A stretch of DNA of 64,000 nt from Candidatus Laterigemmans baculatus (GTDB lineage Bacteria; Planctomycetota; Planctomycetia; Pirellulales; Pirellulaceae). The notes beneath the pieces are model-generated. The model saw only the letters and a program-made list of their open reading frames with translations, was not told the DNA's origin and made no database searches. The stretch spans positions 97,372 to 161,371 of the forward strand of contig NZ_WRPR01000023.1 in assembly GCF_010367455.1 (NCBI RefSeq), written 5' to 3'. Position numbers and translations under genes: made by a program. Of the stretch, positions 26,537 to 34,497 are shown piece after piece. Position 1 is the stretch's first letter. Every line of letters starts with the position of its first letter.

Positions 26537-27553
26537 TTAGCGGCGTCTGAGCAAACTCGCGCCGATTCCGACGGCGACTCCGGCCAGGCCGGCGAGGATC
26601 CAGGGGCGATGCTTGGCTAGTTCCAGTTCGACGGAATTGTCGGTCGCCCGAGCATCGAAGCTGCCGTGAGCTCCGCGGTCCTCCGCCGGAGTTCGGTCCA
26701 GTGGCTCCCAGAGGTTGTGATCCCGGTCCGCCGCAACCTGCTCGTCGGTCTGCTGCGACTCGTAGCCAGTGTGGGCCAGCATCCGGTCCAGCAGTCCGGG
26801 GATCAGTTTCTGCCCGATCATCGCTTTGACCGTCGGACCGCCCACCCACAGTTCGCGACGGCGGTGGTGAGATGCCCAGTAGATCGCATCGGCGGCTACT
26901 TCGGGCTGAAAGATCGGAGGCACTGGCTGAGCTTTGCGAGGCAACCGCGATTTCACCCAACCGAACTGCGGCGTATTGACGGCCGGCATATGAACGGCCG
27001 TCAGGTGCACGTCGCTGCCGTCATGGAGCAATTCGCAGCGGAGCGAGTCGGTGAATCCGACGATCGCATGTTTGGCGGCACAGTACGCGGACTGCAGCGG
27101 GATGCTTCGATAAGCCAGCGCCGAGCCGACTTGGACGATTGTCCCTCGATTCCTAGGCAGCATCCGGCGGAGCGCGGCGAGCGTGCCATAGACGTAGCCC
27201 AGATACGTTACCTGTGTCACCCTTTCGAATTCTTTCGCCTCCATCTCCTTCACCGGGGAGAAGACCGAGAGCATCGCATTGTTCACCCAGACGTCGATCG
27301 GCCCGAGCCTGCGTTCGGCCTCGGCCGCCGCTTGCTCGACCGCTTCGGCATCGGAGACGTCGCAGGGGAGGATCAGGGCCTGTCCGCCGAGCCGTTCGAT
27401 CTCTGCCGCTGCCGCTTCGAGCCCACCACGACCTCGAGCAATCAGCCCGACGCTGTAGCCTTCCTTCGCAAAACGCCGCGCCGCGGCTCGTCCAATCCCC
27501 GCCGAGGCGCCCGTAATCACCACCGTTCTGCTGCGGTCGCTTCTTCCGTTCAT
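26537..27553 (-). CDS. short-chain dehydrogenase/reductase with a C-terminal membrane segment
   Basis: The ATG at 27553 gives 338 residues. The SDR Rossmann fold is clear: cofactor motif TGASAGIG at 14-21, CDVSD, NNAM, and the active-site Ser (VGSALAYRS) and YCAAK. This belongs to the classical SDRs that oxidise or reduce alcohols and ketones with NAD(P). Beyond about residue 250 is an extension of roughly 85 residues ending in a hydrophobic segment (ILAGLAGVAVGIGASLL) and RRR, which suggests attachment to the membrane by its C-terminus. The substrate is unknown. Confidence 0.9.
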   Translation of the reverse strand: MNGRSDRSRTVVITGASAGIGRAAARRFAKEGYSVGLIARGRGGLEAAAAEIERLGGQALILPCDVSDAEAVEQAAAEAERRLGPIDVWVNNAMLSVFSPVKEMEAKEFERVTQVTYLGYVYGTLAALRRMLPRNRGTIVQVGSALAYRSIPLQSAYCAAKHAIVGFTDSLRCELLHDGSDVHLTAVHMPAVNTPQFGWVKSRLPRKAQPVPPIFQPEVAADAIYWASHHRRRELWVGGPTVKAMIGQKLIPGLLDRMLAHTGYESQQTDEQVAADRDHNLWEPLDRTPAEDRGAHGSFDARATDNSVELELAKHRPWILAGLAGVAVGIGASLLRRR

Positions 27554-27938
27554 CGTGGTGCGCCTTGGGGAGGAGGGAGTGCCCGGCAACCGTCAATTTC
27601 CCAATCACCCTCCCCCCGGGAGAGTCGGGATGTCAGGCCCGGGGAGGGCTTGCGAAATCGAGCCGTGCGTAGCGGCTCAGCCTGATGGACTGTTCGTGCT
27701 GCGGGTGCCTGCAAGGCGGGTGCCAGCAGCGGGAGGAGCTGGCGCGTGGTCCGGGTTCGGCCCCGGCGGTGGTGTACATACCTCTGCACTCCTCAGGGTG
27801 GCCACCGGACAACGCGTTTGCGGCACCCGGTTTGCATCCCTTGCGGCACCCGGTTTACATCGCTTGCAGCGGTGGGCAGGGCAGCCAAAAAGGGGGCTAG
27901 GTGGCGGGGCCACTGGTCAATATTCGACCACTCGATGG
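27554..27938. other. intergenic region with half of the GGGAGGG element
   Basis: These 385 bases show no convincing gene. A left-half copy of the GGGAGGG element occupies 27607-27660. A near-duplicate of about 20 nt, TTGCGGCACCCGGTTT, occurs twice around 27819-27858. Confidence 0.55.
27607..27660. repeat. GGGAGGG element, left-half copy
   Basis: About 54 nt match the left half of the complete element at 16930 at most positions, including CCCGGGAG, GTCAGGCCCGGGGAGGG and TTGCGAAATC or its near match. The right half is missing. Confidence 0.8.
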
Positions 27939-28277
27939 ATGCTGTTCATGCAGACGCTAAATTACGAGTCCGAGCGGCGGTCGGCGGAGCCCGAGTGGTG
28001 TGACCTCGGGCAGGAATTTTTGCCGCTGCAAGAGGAAATCGCCTACGCCGAAGAACTCCTCGATGCCCTAGACAACGACTGCTTTGACTTTGACTTTGAC
28101 TTTGACTTTGACTTTGACTTTGAGGAGCGAGCGCCGAACCCGCTACAGATAGCGAACGTCGAGCGGTTCGCTGCGGGCGACGGCCAGGGCCGCGCAAAAA
28201 CCTTCCGGAGCGTCGAGCGCCCGCAGCGACCAAGGCTCCCCCGCGTAGTCCGGATGCCGCATCGCCACCAGGGCTGA
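27939..28277 (+). CDS. possible small acidic protein with an Asp-Phe repeat
   Basis: The ORF encodes up to 112 residues. The first 47 (MLFMQTLNYESERR, then EWCDLGQEFLPLQEEIAYAEEL) have high G/C at third positions and look like genuine coding sequence. They run into six DF dipeptides encoded by a TTTGAC hexamer run. The remainder overlaps the 3' end of the sfp-like gene on the other strand, so the original stop was probably lost when the hexamer expanded. No ribosome site is evident and no family is recognised. Confidence 0.35.
   Translation: MLFMQTLNYESERRSAEPEWCDLGQEFLPLQEEIAYAEELLDALDNDCFDFDFDFDFDFDFEERAPNPLQIANVERFAAGDGQGRAKTFRSVERPQRPRLPRVVRMPHRHQG
28083..28123. repeat. TTTGAC hexanucleotide microsatellite
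   Basis: Six to seven units of TTTGAC run in frame through the small acidic ORF (plus strand) and lie about 20 nt beyond the stop of the sfp-like gene (minus strand). Confidence 0.92.
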
Positions 28278-28859
28278 AGCGGGCCTCGCCTCGAGCGACA
28301 CGTCAAAGCTGGTCAGCGAGAGCGTCAGCCCGGTGCCGATCGCTTTGACGATCGCTTCCTTACGGGTCCAGACGCGGAAGAAGGCTTCCTGGCGCACATC
28401 TTCCGGCAGCCTCTGGAAAGTCTCCCGCTCGACGGGCGAAAAGTGTTTTCGGACGATCCCATCCCGCAACTTCACCGGCCGCACTCGCTCAATATCGATA
28501 CCGACGGGATCATCCACCGTCAGAGCCAACATCGCCAGTCGATCGGAATGGGCCAGATTGAATTGCAGCGACCGCCCCGTTCCCATGCGGTCCTCAACCG
28601 TCGGTTTCCCCTGGGCCGCGTAGGTAAACGCAATCCGGCCCGGATCCTTCTCCAAGGCGACGCCTAAAGTGCGGCGAAGCATTCCTCGGCCTACAATAAA
28701 CCGCCGCCGGTCGCGGTCGCGAATCAACCGTTCGGCCCGCTTCCGCTCCTCTGCCGAGAGCACCTGAGCAAACGCGTCGAGCGGCTCGCCAGGCTGATCC
28801 AGGTCGAGAGTAATCACCCACACCGTCCCCGGTGCGAGCGACTTTCCTTCGAGCGGCAT
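28143..28859 (-). CDS. Sfp-type 4'-phosphopantetheinyl transferase
   Basis: The ATG at 28859 follows GGAGG at 7 nt and gives 238 residues, the usual length for Sfp-type enzymes. Landmarks are FIVGRGMLRRTLG, QFNLAHSDRLA, the Mg2+-binding VGIDIERVR and the WTRKEAIVKAIGTGL signature. The enzyme transfers phosphopantetheine from CoA to a Ser of acyl- or peptidyl-carrier proteins; the Sfp type often serves polyketide or non-ribosomal peptide synthases, none of which lie in this window. It is cytoplasmic and single. Confidence 0.93.
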   Translation of the reverse strand: MPLEGKSLAPGTVWVITLDLDQPGEPLDAFAQVLSAEERKRAERLIRDRDRRRFIVGRGMLRRTLGVALEKDPGRIAFTYAAQGKPTVEDRMGTGRSLQFNLAHSDRLAMLALTVDDPVGIDIERVRPVKLRDGIVRKHFSPVERETFQRLPEDVRQEAFFRVWTRKEAIVKAIGTGLTLSLTSFDVSLEARPASALVAMRHPDYAGEPWSLRALDAPEGFCAALAVARSEPLDVRYL

Positions 28860-29193
28860 AGCAAGCCTCCATTGGCGTGACGCAGCTGCGGTGAGCTGTC
28901 GGGTGGTGGCGGGGAGTGGTCGCACAGCTCGCTCGTTCCCTTTCCCGGGACGCGTTGCCGCAACACGCCCCGCGTCGCCAGCGGTTAGACTACGCAGCTG
29001 ATAAACTATCCGCTCGGCGATCGGAGCTGCATCCCCCGCGGCTCCCCTTGGTTCGCTGCAGCCTTCCCCGTTCCCACCAGTCCGCAGCGCGTCCCTCTCC
29101 TGCTGCCCACGACGTCACGAGCCCCGCTTCGTCTCCGTTGCGACCCGCCTACGTTCCGAAGACTCCGCCTACGTTCCGAGATCAGGTGCGCTC
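28860..29193. other. divergent intergenic region
   Basis: No gene is seen in these 334 bases between divergently transcribed genes, so promoters for both should lie here. The only structure found is a 15-nt direct repeat, CCGCCTACGTTCCGA, at 29145-29159 and 29165-29179, immediately before the esterase gene. Confidence 0.6.
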
Positions 29194-31275
29194 ATGAAAC
29201 TCGCTCTCCGATTGCTCTCTCTGCTTGGCGACGCGGGCGCAAGCCCCCGCGGTATCGGCCTCTGTACCGCGACGCTCCTGTTCCTCATCGGCCCCTCCGC
29301 CGCGGCCCAAGGCACCCTCGAGGCTCCAGAAGCCCCCAGGTCCGAGGAACCGCATAAGGGCCAAGCAGACCAGCCGCTTGAGTCGATCGCAGCGGTTCTC
29401 TCCCGTTCGATTTTGCCCGAAGGAATGGTGCTCGAGCAGGTTCAATCCTTCACCGAAGCTCGCGTCCCGGAGATGCCGCAGGTGGATTCGGTCGAGGAGT
29501 GGCAGCGTCACGCGGAGCGGATGCGGCGGCAAACGCTCGAGCGGGTCGTTTATCGCGGCGAAGCACAAGCGTGGCGCGACGCCAAAACGCACGTCGAATG
29601 GTTGGAAGAGATCGAAGGAGGAGCAGGTTATAAGATCCGCAAACTGCGTTTCGAAGCCCTTCCCGGACTCTGGATTCCCGCACTGCTTTATGAGCCACTC
29701 GAATTGCAAGGCAAAGTCCCGGTCGCGCTGAATGTGAACGGGCACGACTCCAGTGGTAAAGCGGCCGATTACAAGCAGATCCGGTGTATCAATCAAGCCA
29801 AGCGGGGAATGCTGGCCCTCAACGTCGAGTGGCTCGGGATGGGACAACTGAGCGGAGATGGGTTGCAACACTACCGCATGAACCAGCTCGATCTGTGTGG
29901 TACCAGCGGTCTGGCTCCCTTCTATCTATCGATGGTGCGGTCGCTCGACCTGCTCCTGGAGCATCCGCACGCCGATCCCGAACGTGTCCTGGTCGCGGGC
30001 CTTTCTGGCGGTGGCTGGCAGACCATCTTCATCAGCTCCCTCGACGAACGCGTCACACTCTCGAATCCTGTCGCCGGCTACTCCAGCTTTCGAACCCGCG
30101 CTCGCAACCTCTCCGACCTCGGCGACTCCGAGCAAACGCCGACCGACCTGGCGACGGTTACCGACTATGCCCAGCTGACAGCGATGCGGGCTCCCCGACC
30201 GACGTTGTTGACTTTCAATGCAAAAGACAACTGCTGTTTTGCGGCCGGTCATGCGATGCCGCCGCTGCTCGAAGCGGCGCGACCGATTTACTCGCTTTAT
30301 GGCAAGGCGACGAATCTTGAGTTCCACGTCAACGAGGATCCAGGAACCCATAACTTCGAAATCGATAATCGTCAGGCCTTGTACCGAATGATTGGCCGTC
30401 ACTTCTATGGCGACGCGGAGAATTTCTCCGCGGAAGAAATTGACTGTAGCGCCGAACTCAAGACTTCGGAGCAGCTCCACGTCGAGTTGCCCGAGGAGAA
30501 TGCCACCTTCAATTCGCTGGCCACCGGCGTATTAGCCGCCGCTCGCCGCAACCTGGACGTTCCGCAGGATGATTCCCAGCTTGCCGACTGGCAGGAAGAG
30601 CGGCGGCAACGGCTCACCGAAATACTCCGCGCGCCGGCCTACTCCGCGGTGGAAGCGGAAAAGGCGGAGGAGACGGAACTGGAAGGAGGCACCGCGATCT
30701 GCTGGCGTCTGACAATCGAACAGACGTGGACCGTTCCAGCCGTCGAGCTGATTCCCAGCAATTCGAAACAGAGTTCGCTCCTGATCGCGGATGCGGGACG
30801 CGCCGCGAGCGGTGCGACGGCAACGCAACTGTTCGAGCAGGGGCATCGGGTTCTGGCCGTCGACCCGTTTTACTTTGGCGAATCCAAGATCCCGCAACGC
30901 GATTTTTTATACGCACTTCTCGTCGCCGCCGTGGGTGGGCGGCCGCTAGGAATCCAGTCGAGCCAAACGCGGGCCGTGGCGAAGTGGCTGCGGGAGCAAG
31001 CCGGCCAACCGGTGCAACTGGTCGCCGTCGGTCCCCGCACCAGCACGATTGCTTTGGCAGCCGCTGCACTCGCCCCCGAGGAGATTTCGTCGGTTGAATT
31101 GCACGGTGCATGGGACTCGCTCGACCGTCTGATCGAAGAGAATCAACCGGTGACCTTCGCTCCCGAACTGTTTTGTTTTGGACTGCTACCCGAGTTCGAT
31201 CTGCCCCAGTTGACACGCATGGTGGCACCTCGGCCGGTTATGATCCATGAGCCTCAGGAAGCGGCTCAGCCGTAA
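29194..31275 (+). CDS. secreted acetylxylan-esterase-like alpha/beta hydrolase
   Basis: The product is 693 residues with a signal segment (CTATLLFLIGPSAAAQG). The first half is an alpha/beta hydrolase with oxyanion region NVNGHDSSGK, nucleophile elbow GLSGGG and a later His-containing DPGTHNFEI; this arrangement matches AXE1-like and related planctomycete hydrolases that remove acetyl or other acyl groups from polysaccharides. The second half (about 450-690) looks like another hydrolase fold, but its elbow reads GPRTS, so it is probably not catalytic. The ceramidase-like gene follows after a 172-nt gap that contains repeats. Exact substrate unknown. Confidence 0.78.
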   Translation: MKLALRLLSLLGDAGASPRGIGLCTATLLFLIGPSAAAQGTLEAPEAPRSEEPHKGQADQPLESIAAVLSRSILPEGMVLEQVQSFTEARVPEMPQVDSVEEWQRHAERMRRQTLERVVYRGEAQAWRDAKTHVEWLEEIEGGAGYKIRKLRFEALPGLWIPALLYEPLELQGKVPVALNVNGHDSSGKAADYKQIRCINQAKRGMLALNVEWLGMGQLSGDGLQHYRMNQLDLCGTSGLAPFYLSMVRSLDLLLEHPHADPERVLVAGLSGGGWQTIFISSLDERVTLSNPVAGYSSFRTRARNLSDLGDSEQTPTDLATVTDYAQLTAMRAPRPTLLTFNAKDNCCFAAGHAMPPLLEAARPIYSLYGKATNLEFHVNEDPGTHNFEIDNRQALYRMIGRHFYGDAENFSAEEIDCSAELKTSEQLHVELPEENATFNSLATGVLAAARRNLDVPQDDSQLADWQEERRQRLTEILRAPAYSAVEAEKAEETELEGGTAICWRLTIEQTWTVPAVELIPSNSKQSSLLIADAGRAASGATATQLFEQGHRVLAVDPFYFGESKIPQRDFLYALLVAAVGGRPLGIQSSQTRAVAKWLREQAGQPVQLVAVGPRTSTIALAAAALAPEEISSVELHGAWDSLDRLIEENQPVTFAPELFCFGLLPEFDLPQLTRMVAPRPVMIHEPQEAAQP

Positions 31276-31278
31276 CCT

Positions 31279-31345
31279 CTGTCAGAAGACCCATAACGAC
31301 ATCCTCCCCCCGGGAGGGTAATGCCAAAAGGGAGTTTTCTGACAG
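31279..31345. repeat. GGGAGGG element variant with CTGTCAGAA ends
   Basis: CTGTCAGAA at 31279-31287 and TTCTGACAG at 31337-31345 are perfect inverted ends around a CCCCCCGGGAGGGT core. The same CTGTCAGA/TCTGACAG ends lie beside the copies near 17070 and 39113. Confidence 0.82.
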
Positions 31346-31390
31346 ATCGCTAGCCTCGGGCTTTCTCGCCCCCCAATTCCCGCTGCAGCA

Positions 31391-31414
31391 CCCGCGGCTA
31401 GCGCCGTCGGCTCA
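31391..31414 (-). repeat. dispersed TGAGCCG-GCGCTAGC repeat, copy 4
   Basis: Minus strand copy TGAGCCGACGGCGCTAGCC then GCGGG. A partial plus-strand copy (CGCTAGCCTCGGG) lies at 31348-31360, making another inverted pair. Confidence 0.78.
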
Positions 31415-31447
31415 GGGTTTTCATTCCACTTATTGCAAGGTTCAGCA

Positions 31448-32710
31448 ATGATTTATGTCCGCAACACCATAGTGATTGCATTGACCTGCGTTTTTCTCTT
31501 GGCCGTTGGGGCCGGAACTGCGGATGCGGCGGAGGAGTCTTCCACGCTGCAGTGGAAGGCCGGGGCGGCCTCGGCCAAAATCACTCCCGACCGCCGCCTG
31601 TATATGGCGGGCTATGCGTCCCGCAAGGAGCCCGCGGAGGGAACCGAGCAGGACCTCTTCGCCAAGGCATTGGCAATGGAAGACCGCGAAGGAAACCGGG
31701 TCGTCTTCATCACACTCGACCTGATCGGTGTCTCGGAGTCGCTCCGGAGTAGCGTTGCGAGCCAAGTCGAAGAGCAGTTCCAGCTTCCGCCCGAGGCGCT
31801 GCTGATGAACGCCTCGCATACGCACTGTGGCCCGGCCTACGAACGGGACGATGCCCAGGATTATATGGCTTCGCTGAGCGAGACTCTCGTGGGCTTGGTC
31901 GGCCAATCGCTCGAGCGGCTCGAGCCTGCCTCGCTGCATTACAACTTTGCGCGTTGCAGCGTGGCAATGAATCGCCGCACTCCCACCGACGACGGCTTTC
32001 GCAATCATCCGAACCCCCACGGCCCAGTCGATCACACGGTGCCAGTGCTTCGCGTGAACGACGCGGACGGTGAACTCCGCGCGGTCCTGTTTGGCTATGC
32101 TTGCCACAACACGACCATGGGCTTTCAAAAATGGTTGGGCGATTACGCCGGCTATGCACAGGAATACCTGGAACAGGAGCATCCGGGCGTCACATGTCTA
32201 TTTATGATGGGCTGCGGCGGCGATCAAAACCCGTACCCGCGCGGTGAACTGCACTATGCGAAGAAACATGGGCGGAATCTCGCCACCGCGGTCGAAGCCG
32301 CGCTGGAGGTCGGCCAGCGAACTCCGCTGCACCAGACACCGGTGACGGGAACGCTGCGCATGGCCTTTGAGACGGTCGACCTCGAGTTCGCAACGCCCGA
32401 CCGCCCCGATTTCGCCTACCCGGTGCAAATTGTCCGCTTCGGAGACGATCTGCTGATGGTCGCTCTCGGGAACGAAGTCGTCGTGGACTATGCGCTGCGG
32501 CTTCAGCGGGAACTGGCGAGCGACGGAGGGCCAGCGGTCTGGGTAGCCGGCTATACGAACAGCTACTCCGGCTACATTCCAAGCCGCCGAGTGTTGCTCG
32601 AGGGGGGCTACGAAGCGCAAAGCCGGCCATGGCGACCGACGCTGGAGGAGCGGATCATCGCCAAGGTTCACGAGCTGGCGAAGCGGACCGCCGCGGCCCC
32701 CATTCCCTGA
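31448..32710 (+). CDS. neutral/alkaline ceramidase-like secreted hydrolase
   Basis: The product is 420 residues from the ATG at 31448, with a signal peptide (IVIALTCVFLLAVGAGTADA). It resembles the N-terminal catalytic domain of neutral ceramidase: KAGAASAKITPD near the start, FITLDLIG, NASHTHCGPAYE and FGYACHNTTM, segments that in the family hold the zinc ligands and the active site. Characterised members hydrolyse the amide bond of ceramide, but many environmental bacterial homologues have unknown substrates, and the gene's place in a polysaccharide region argues for another target. The last 15 nt, including the stop, are tandemly duplicated downstream. Confidence 0.82.
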   Translation: MIYVRNTIVIALTCVFLLAVGAGTADAAEESSTLQWKAGAASAKITPDRRLYMAGYASRKEPAEGTEQDLFAKALAMEDREGNRVVFITLDLIGVSESLRSSVASQVEEQFQLPPEALLMNASHTHCGPAYERDDAQDYMASLSETLVGLVGQSLERLEPASLHYNFARCSVAMNRRTPTDDGFRNHPNPHGPVDHTVPVLRVNDADGELRAVLFGYACHNTTMGFQKWLGDYAGYAQEYLEQEHPGVTCLFMMGCGGDQNPYPRGELHYAKKHGRNLATAVEAALEVGQRTPLHQTPVTGTLRMAFETVDLEFATPDRPDFAYPVQIVRFGDDLLMVALGNEVVVDYALRLQRELASDGGPAVWVAGYTNSYSGYIPSRRVLLEGGYEAQSRPWRPTLEERIIAKVHELAKRTAAAPIP

Positions 32711-32728
32711 GCCCCCATTCCCTGAGCC
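32697..32728. repeat. tandem duplication of a gene end including the stop
   Basis: GCCCCCATTCCCTGA appears twice in a row; the first copy encodes the last codons and TGA of the ceramidase-like gene. Confidence 0.85.
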
Positions 32729-32855
32729 CTAAACCCCGCCGCACCGAGAACGGCTTCGGCGGCCCCACACGCTGCGGACTGAGTTATAGTAGGCGCCACC
32801 GGCTGGCGAATGCGGAGACCGGATTAAGACCACCTGTCAACAGGAACGATACCCG

Positions 32856-34370
32856 ATGCGAAGCAAACGAGACTGGCGTATTTCCCTTCTAACGTTCGCC
32901 ACGTTGGCGATCCTGAACCTCAGCTCGACGGCATCCGCTGCCAATCCAGAGCCGCCGGAAGGTTTTGTCGCGCTCTTCAACGGCAAAGACCTCACGGGCT
33001 GGAAGGGATTGGTCGCCAATCCCGAAAAGCGTGCCGAGATGTCCGCTGAAGAACTCGCCAAGGCTCAAAAGGAAGCCGACCAGCGGATGCGAGACCACTG
33101 GCAGGTTGTCGATGGGGAACTGGTCTTCGACGGGAAGGGTGATAGCCTCTGCACGGCCAAGGATTACGGCGACTTCGAAATGTATGTCGACTGGAAGATC
33201 CTCGAAGGGGGAGACAGCGGCATTTATCTTCGCGGCAGCCCGCAGGTCCAGATCTGGGACACCCAGTTCGAAAACTATTTCCGGCACGGTGCGGACAAGG
33301 GCTCCGGTGCGCTTTGGAACAACAAAGACAATCCCCGCTTCCCCTTGGTCAAAGCCGACAATCCCGTTGGCGAATGGAACACGTTCTACATCAAAATGGT
33401 GGGAGACCGAGTGACCGTGAAGCTGAACGGGAAACTCGTCACCGATAATGTGGTGATGGAGAACGTTTGGAACCGCGAGAAGCCGATCTATCCCACGGGC
33501 CAGATCGAGCTGCAGAACCACGGTAACAAACTCTGGTTTCGCAACGTCTATCTTCGCGAGCTTGACGGCGAGTCCGCCTCCGCGACTGCGGCCAATTCAG
33601 CTGAGAGCGAAGTCATCAGTCCCAAGGACGAACCGATCAAGTTGTTCAACGGAAAAAACCTCGAGGGTTTCTATACCTACATCGAAGGCCACGGTTACGA
33701 AGACCCGAACAACGTGTTCACCGTCAAGGACGGCATGCTGCACATCTCGGGCGAAGGCTATGGCGGACTGATCACCGAGAAAGAGTACCGCGACTACCAC
33801 ATGGTCATTGAGTTCAAGTGGGGCGGAAAAACCTGGGGGAACCGCGAAGACCGCACCCGTGACAGCGGCGTCCTGATCCATTGCCACGGGCCCGACGGTG
33901 GTTTGGGTGGCAAATGGATGGCCTCGATCGAAGCCCAGATTATCGAAGGGGGCGTGGGTGACATCCTGGTCCTCAGCGGCAAGGATCCAAAGACGGGCGA
34001 AATCGTTCCCACCACGATGACCGCCGAAATCACCAAGGACCGCGACGGCGAGCGGGTTTGGAAGAAGGGTGGTGAGCGCGTCACCCTATCCAGCGGACGT
34101 ATCAACTGGTGGGGGCGCGACCCGGACTGGGTCGACGAGATCGGATTCCGCGGCAAACAGGACGTCGAAAGTCCGCTCGGGGAATGGACCCGCATGGACG
34201 TGATCTGCGATGGCGGACATCTGCTCTATAAGGTCAACGGCGTTGTCGTCAACGAAGGTTTCGACGCGAAGCCCGATCACGGCAAACTGCTCGTCCAAAC
34301 CGAACAGGCCGAGATGATCGTCCGCCGCTGGGAGTTGCTGCCCCTGAAGAAGGATTCCCCAGCGAAGTAA
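32856..34370 (+). CDS. secreted protein with two DUF1080 (3-keto-disaccharide hydrolase) domains
   Basis: The product is 504 residues with a signal peptide ending at TASAANP. Two DUF1080 lectin-like jelly rolls are in tandem: residues 35-235 (FVALFNGKDLTGWKG, YGDFEMYVDWKI, DSGIYLRGSPQVQIWD, GQIELQNHG) and 260-500 (IKLFNGKNLEGFYTY, YRDYHMVIEFKWGG, DSGVLIHCHGPDG, EAQIIEGG). DUF1080 proteins are now known to include 3-keto-disaccharide and 3-keto-glycoside hydrolases acting after a Gfo/Idh-type dehydrogenase, which suits the several such oxidoreductases in this window. The next gene follows after 127 nt and a hairpin. Confidence 0.9.
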   Translation: MRSKRDWRISLLTFATLAILNLSSTASAANPEPPEGFVALFNGKDLTGWKGLVANPEKRAEMSAEELAKAQKEADQRMRDHWQVVDGELVFDGKGDSLCTAKDYGDFEMYVDWKILEGGDSGIYLRGSPQVQIWDTQFENYFRHGADKGSGALWNNKDNPRFPLVKADNPVGEWNTFYIKMVGDRVTVKLNGKLVTDNVVMENVWNREKPIYPTGQIELQNHGNKLWFRNVYLRELDGESASATAANSAESEVISPKDEPIKLFNGKNLEGFYTYIEGHGYEDPNNVFTVKDGMLHISGEGYGGLITEKEYRDYHMVIEFKWGGKTWGNREDRTRDSGVLIHCHGPDGGLGGKWMASIEAQIIEGGVGDILVLSGKDPKTGEIVPTTMTAEITKDRDGERVWKKGGERVTLSSGRINWWGRDPDWVDEIGFRGKQDVESPLGEWTRMDVICDGGHLLYKVNGVVVNEGFDAKPDHGKLLVQTEQAEMIVRRWELLPLKKDSPAK

Positions 34371-34432
34371 GCGGTGTTTCCAGCGACATCGAGCGCTGAG
34401 TCTGTTTCACCGCGATCATTCTTCCCCGCACC

Positions 34433-34469
34433 AACCGCCGGCGCTGCATCACTGCGGCGTCCGGCGGTT
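34433..34469 (+). terminator. hairpin between DUF1080 and LamG genes
   Basis: AACCGCCGG (34433-34441) pairs with CCGGCGGTT (34461-34469), with partial further pairing inside, followed by a short T-containing run (TCATCTTTC). It is a weak intrinsic terminator or an mRNA-stabilising hairpin. Confidence 0.5.
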
Positions 34470-34497
34470 CATCTTTCACGTTGCCACCGGCGCTCTA

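Noticed and set aside
28043..28306. Minus-strand frame with SKSKSK repeats
   Set aside because: It is the TTTGAC run read on the other strand and out of frame with the sfp-like gene.
34389..34415. GCGGTG/CACCGC inverted bases after the DUF1080 gene as a terminator
   Set aside because: Stem is short with a long loop; the hairpin at 34433-34469 is a better candidate.
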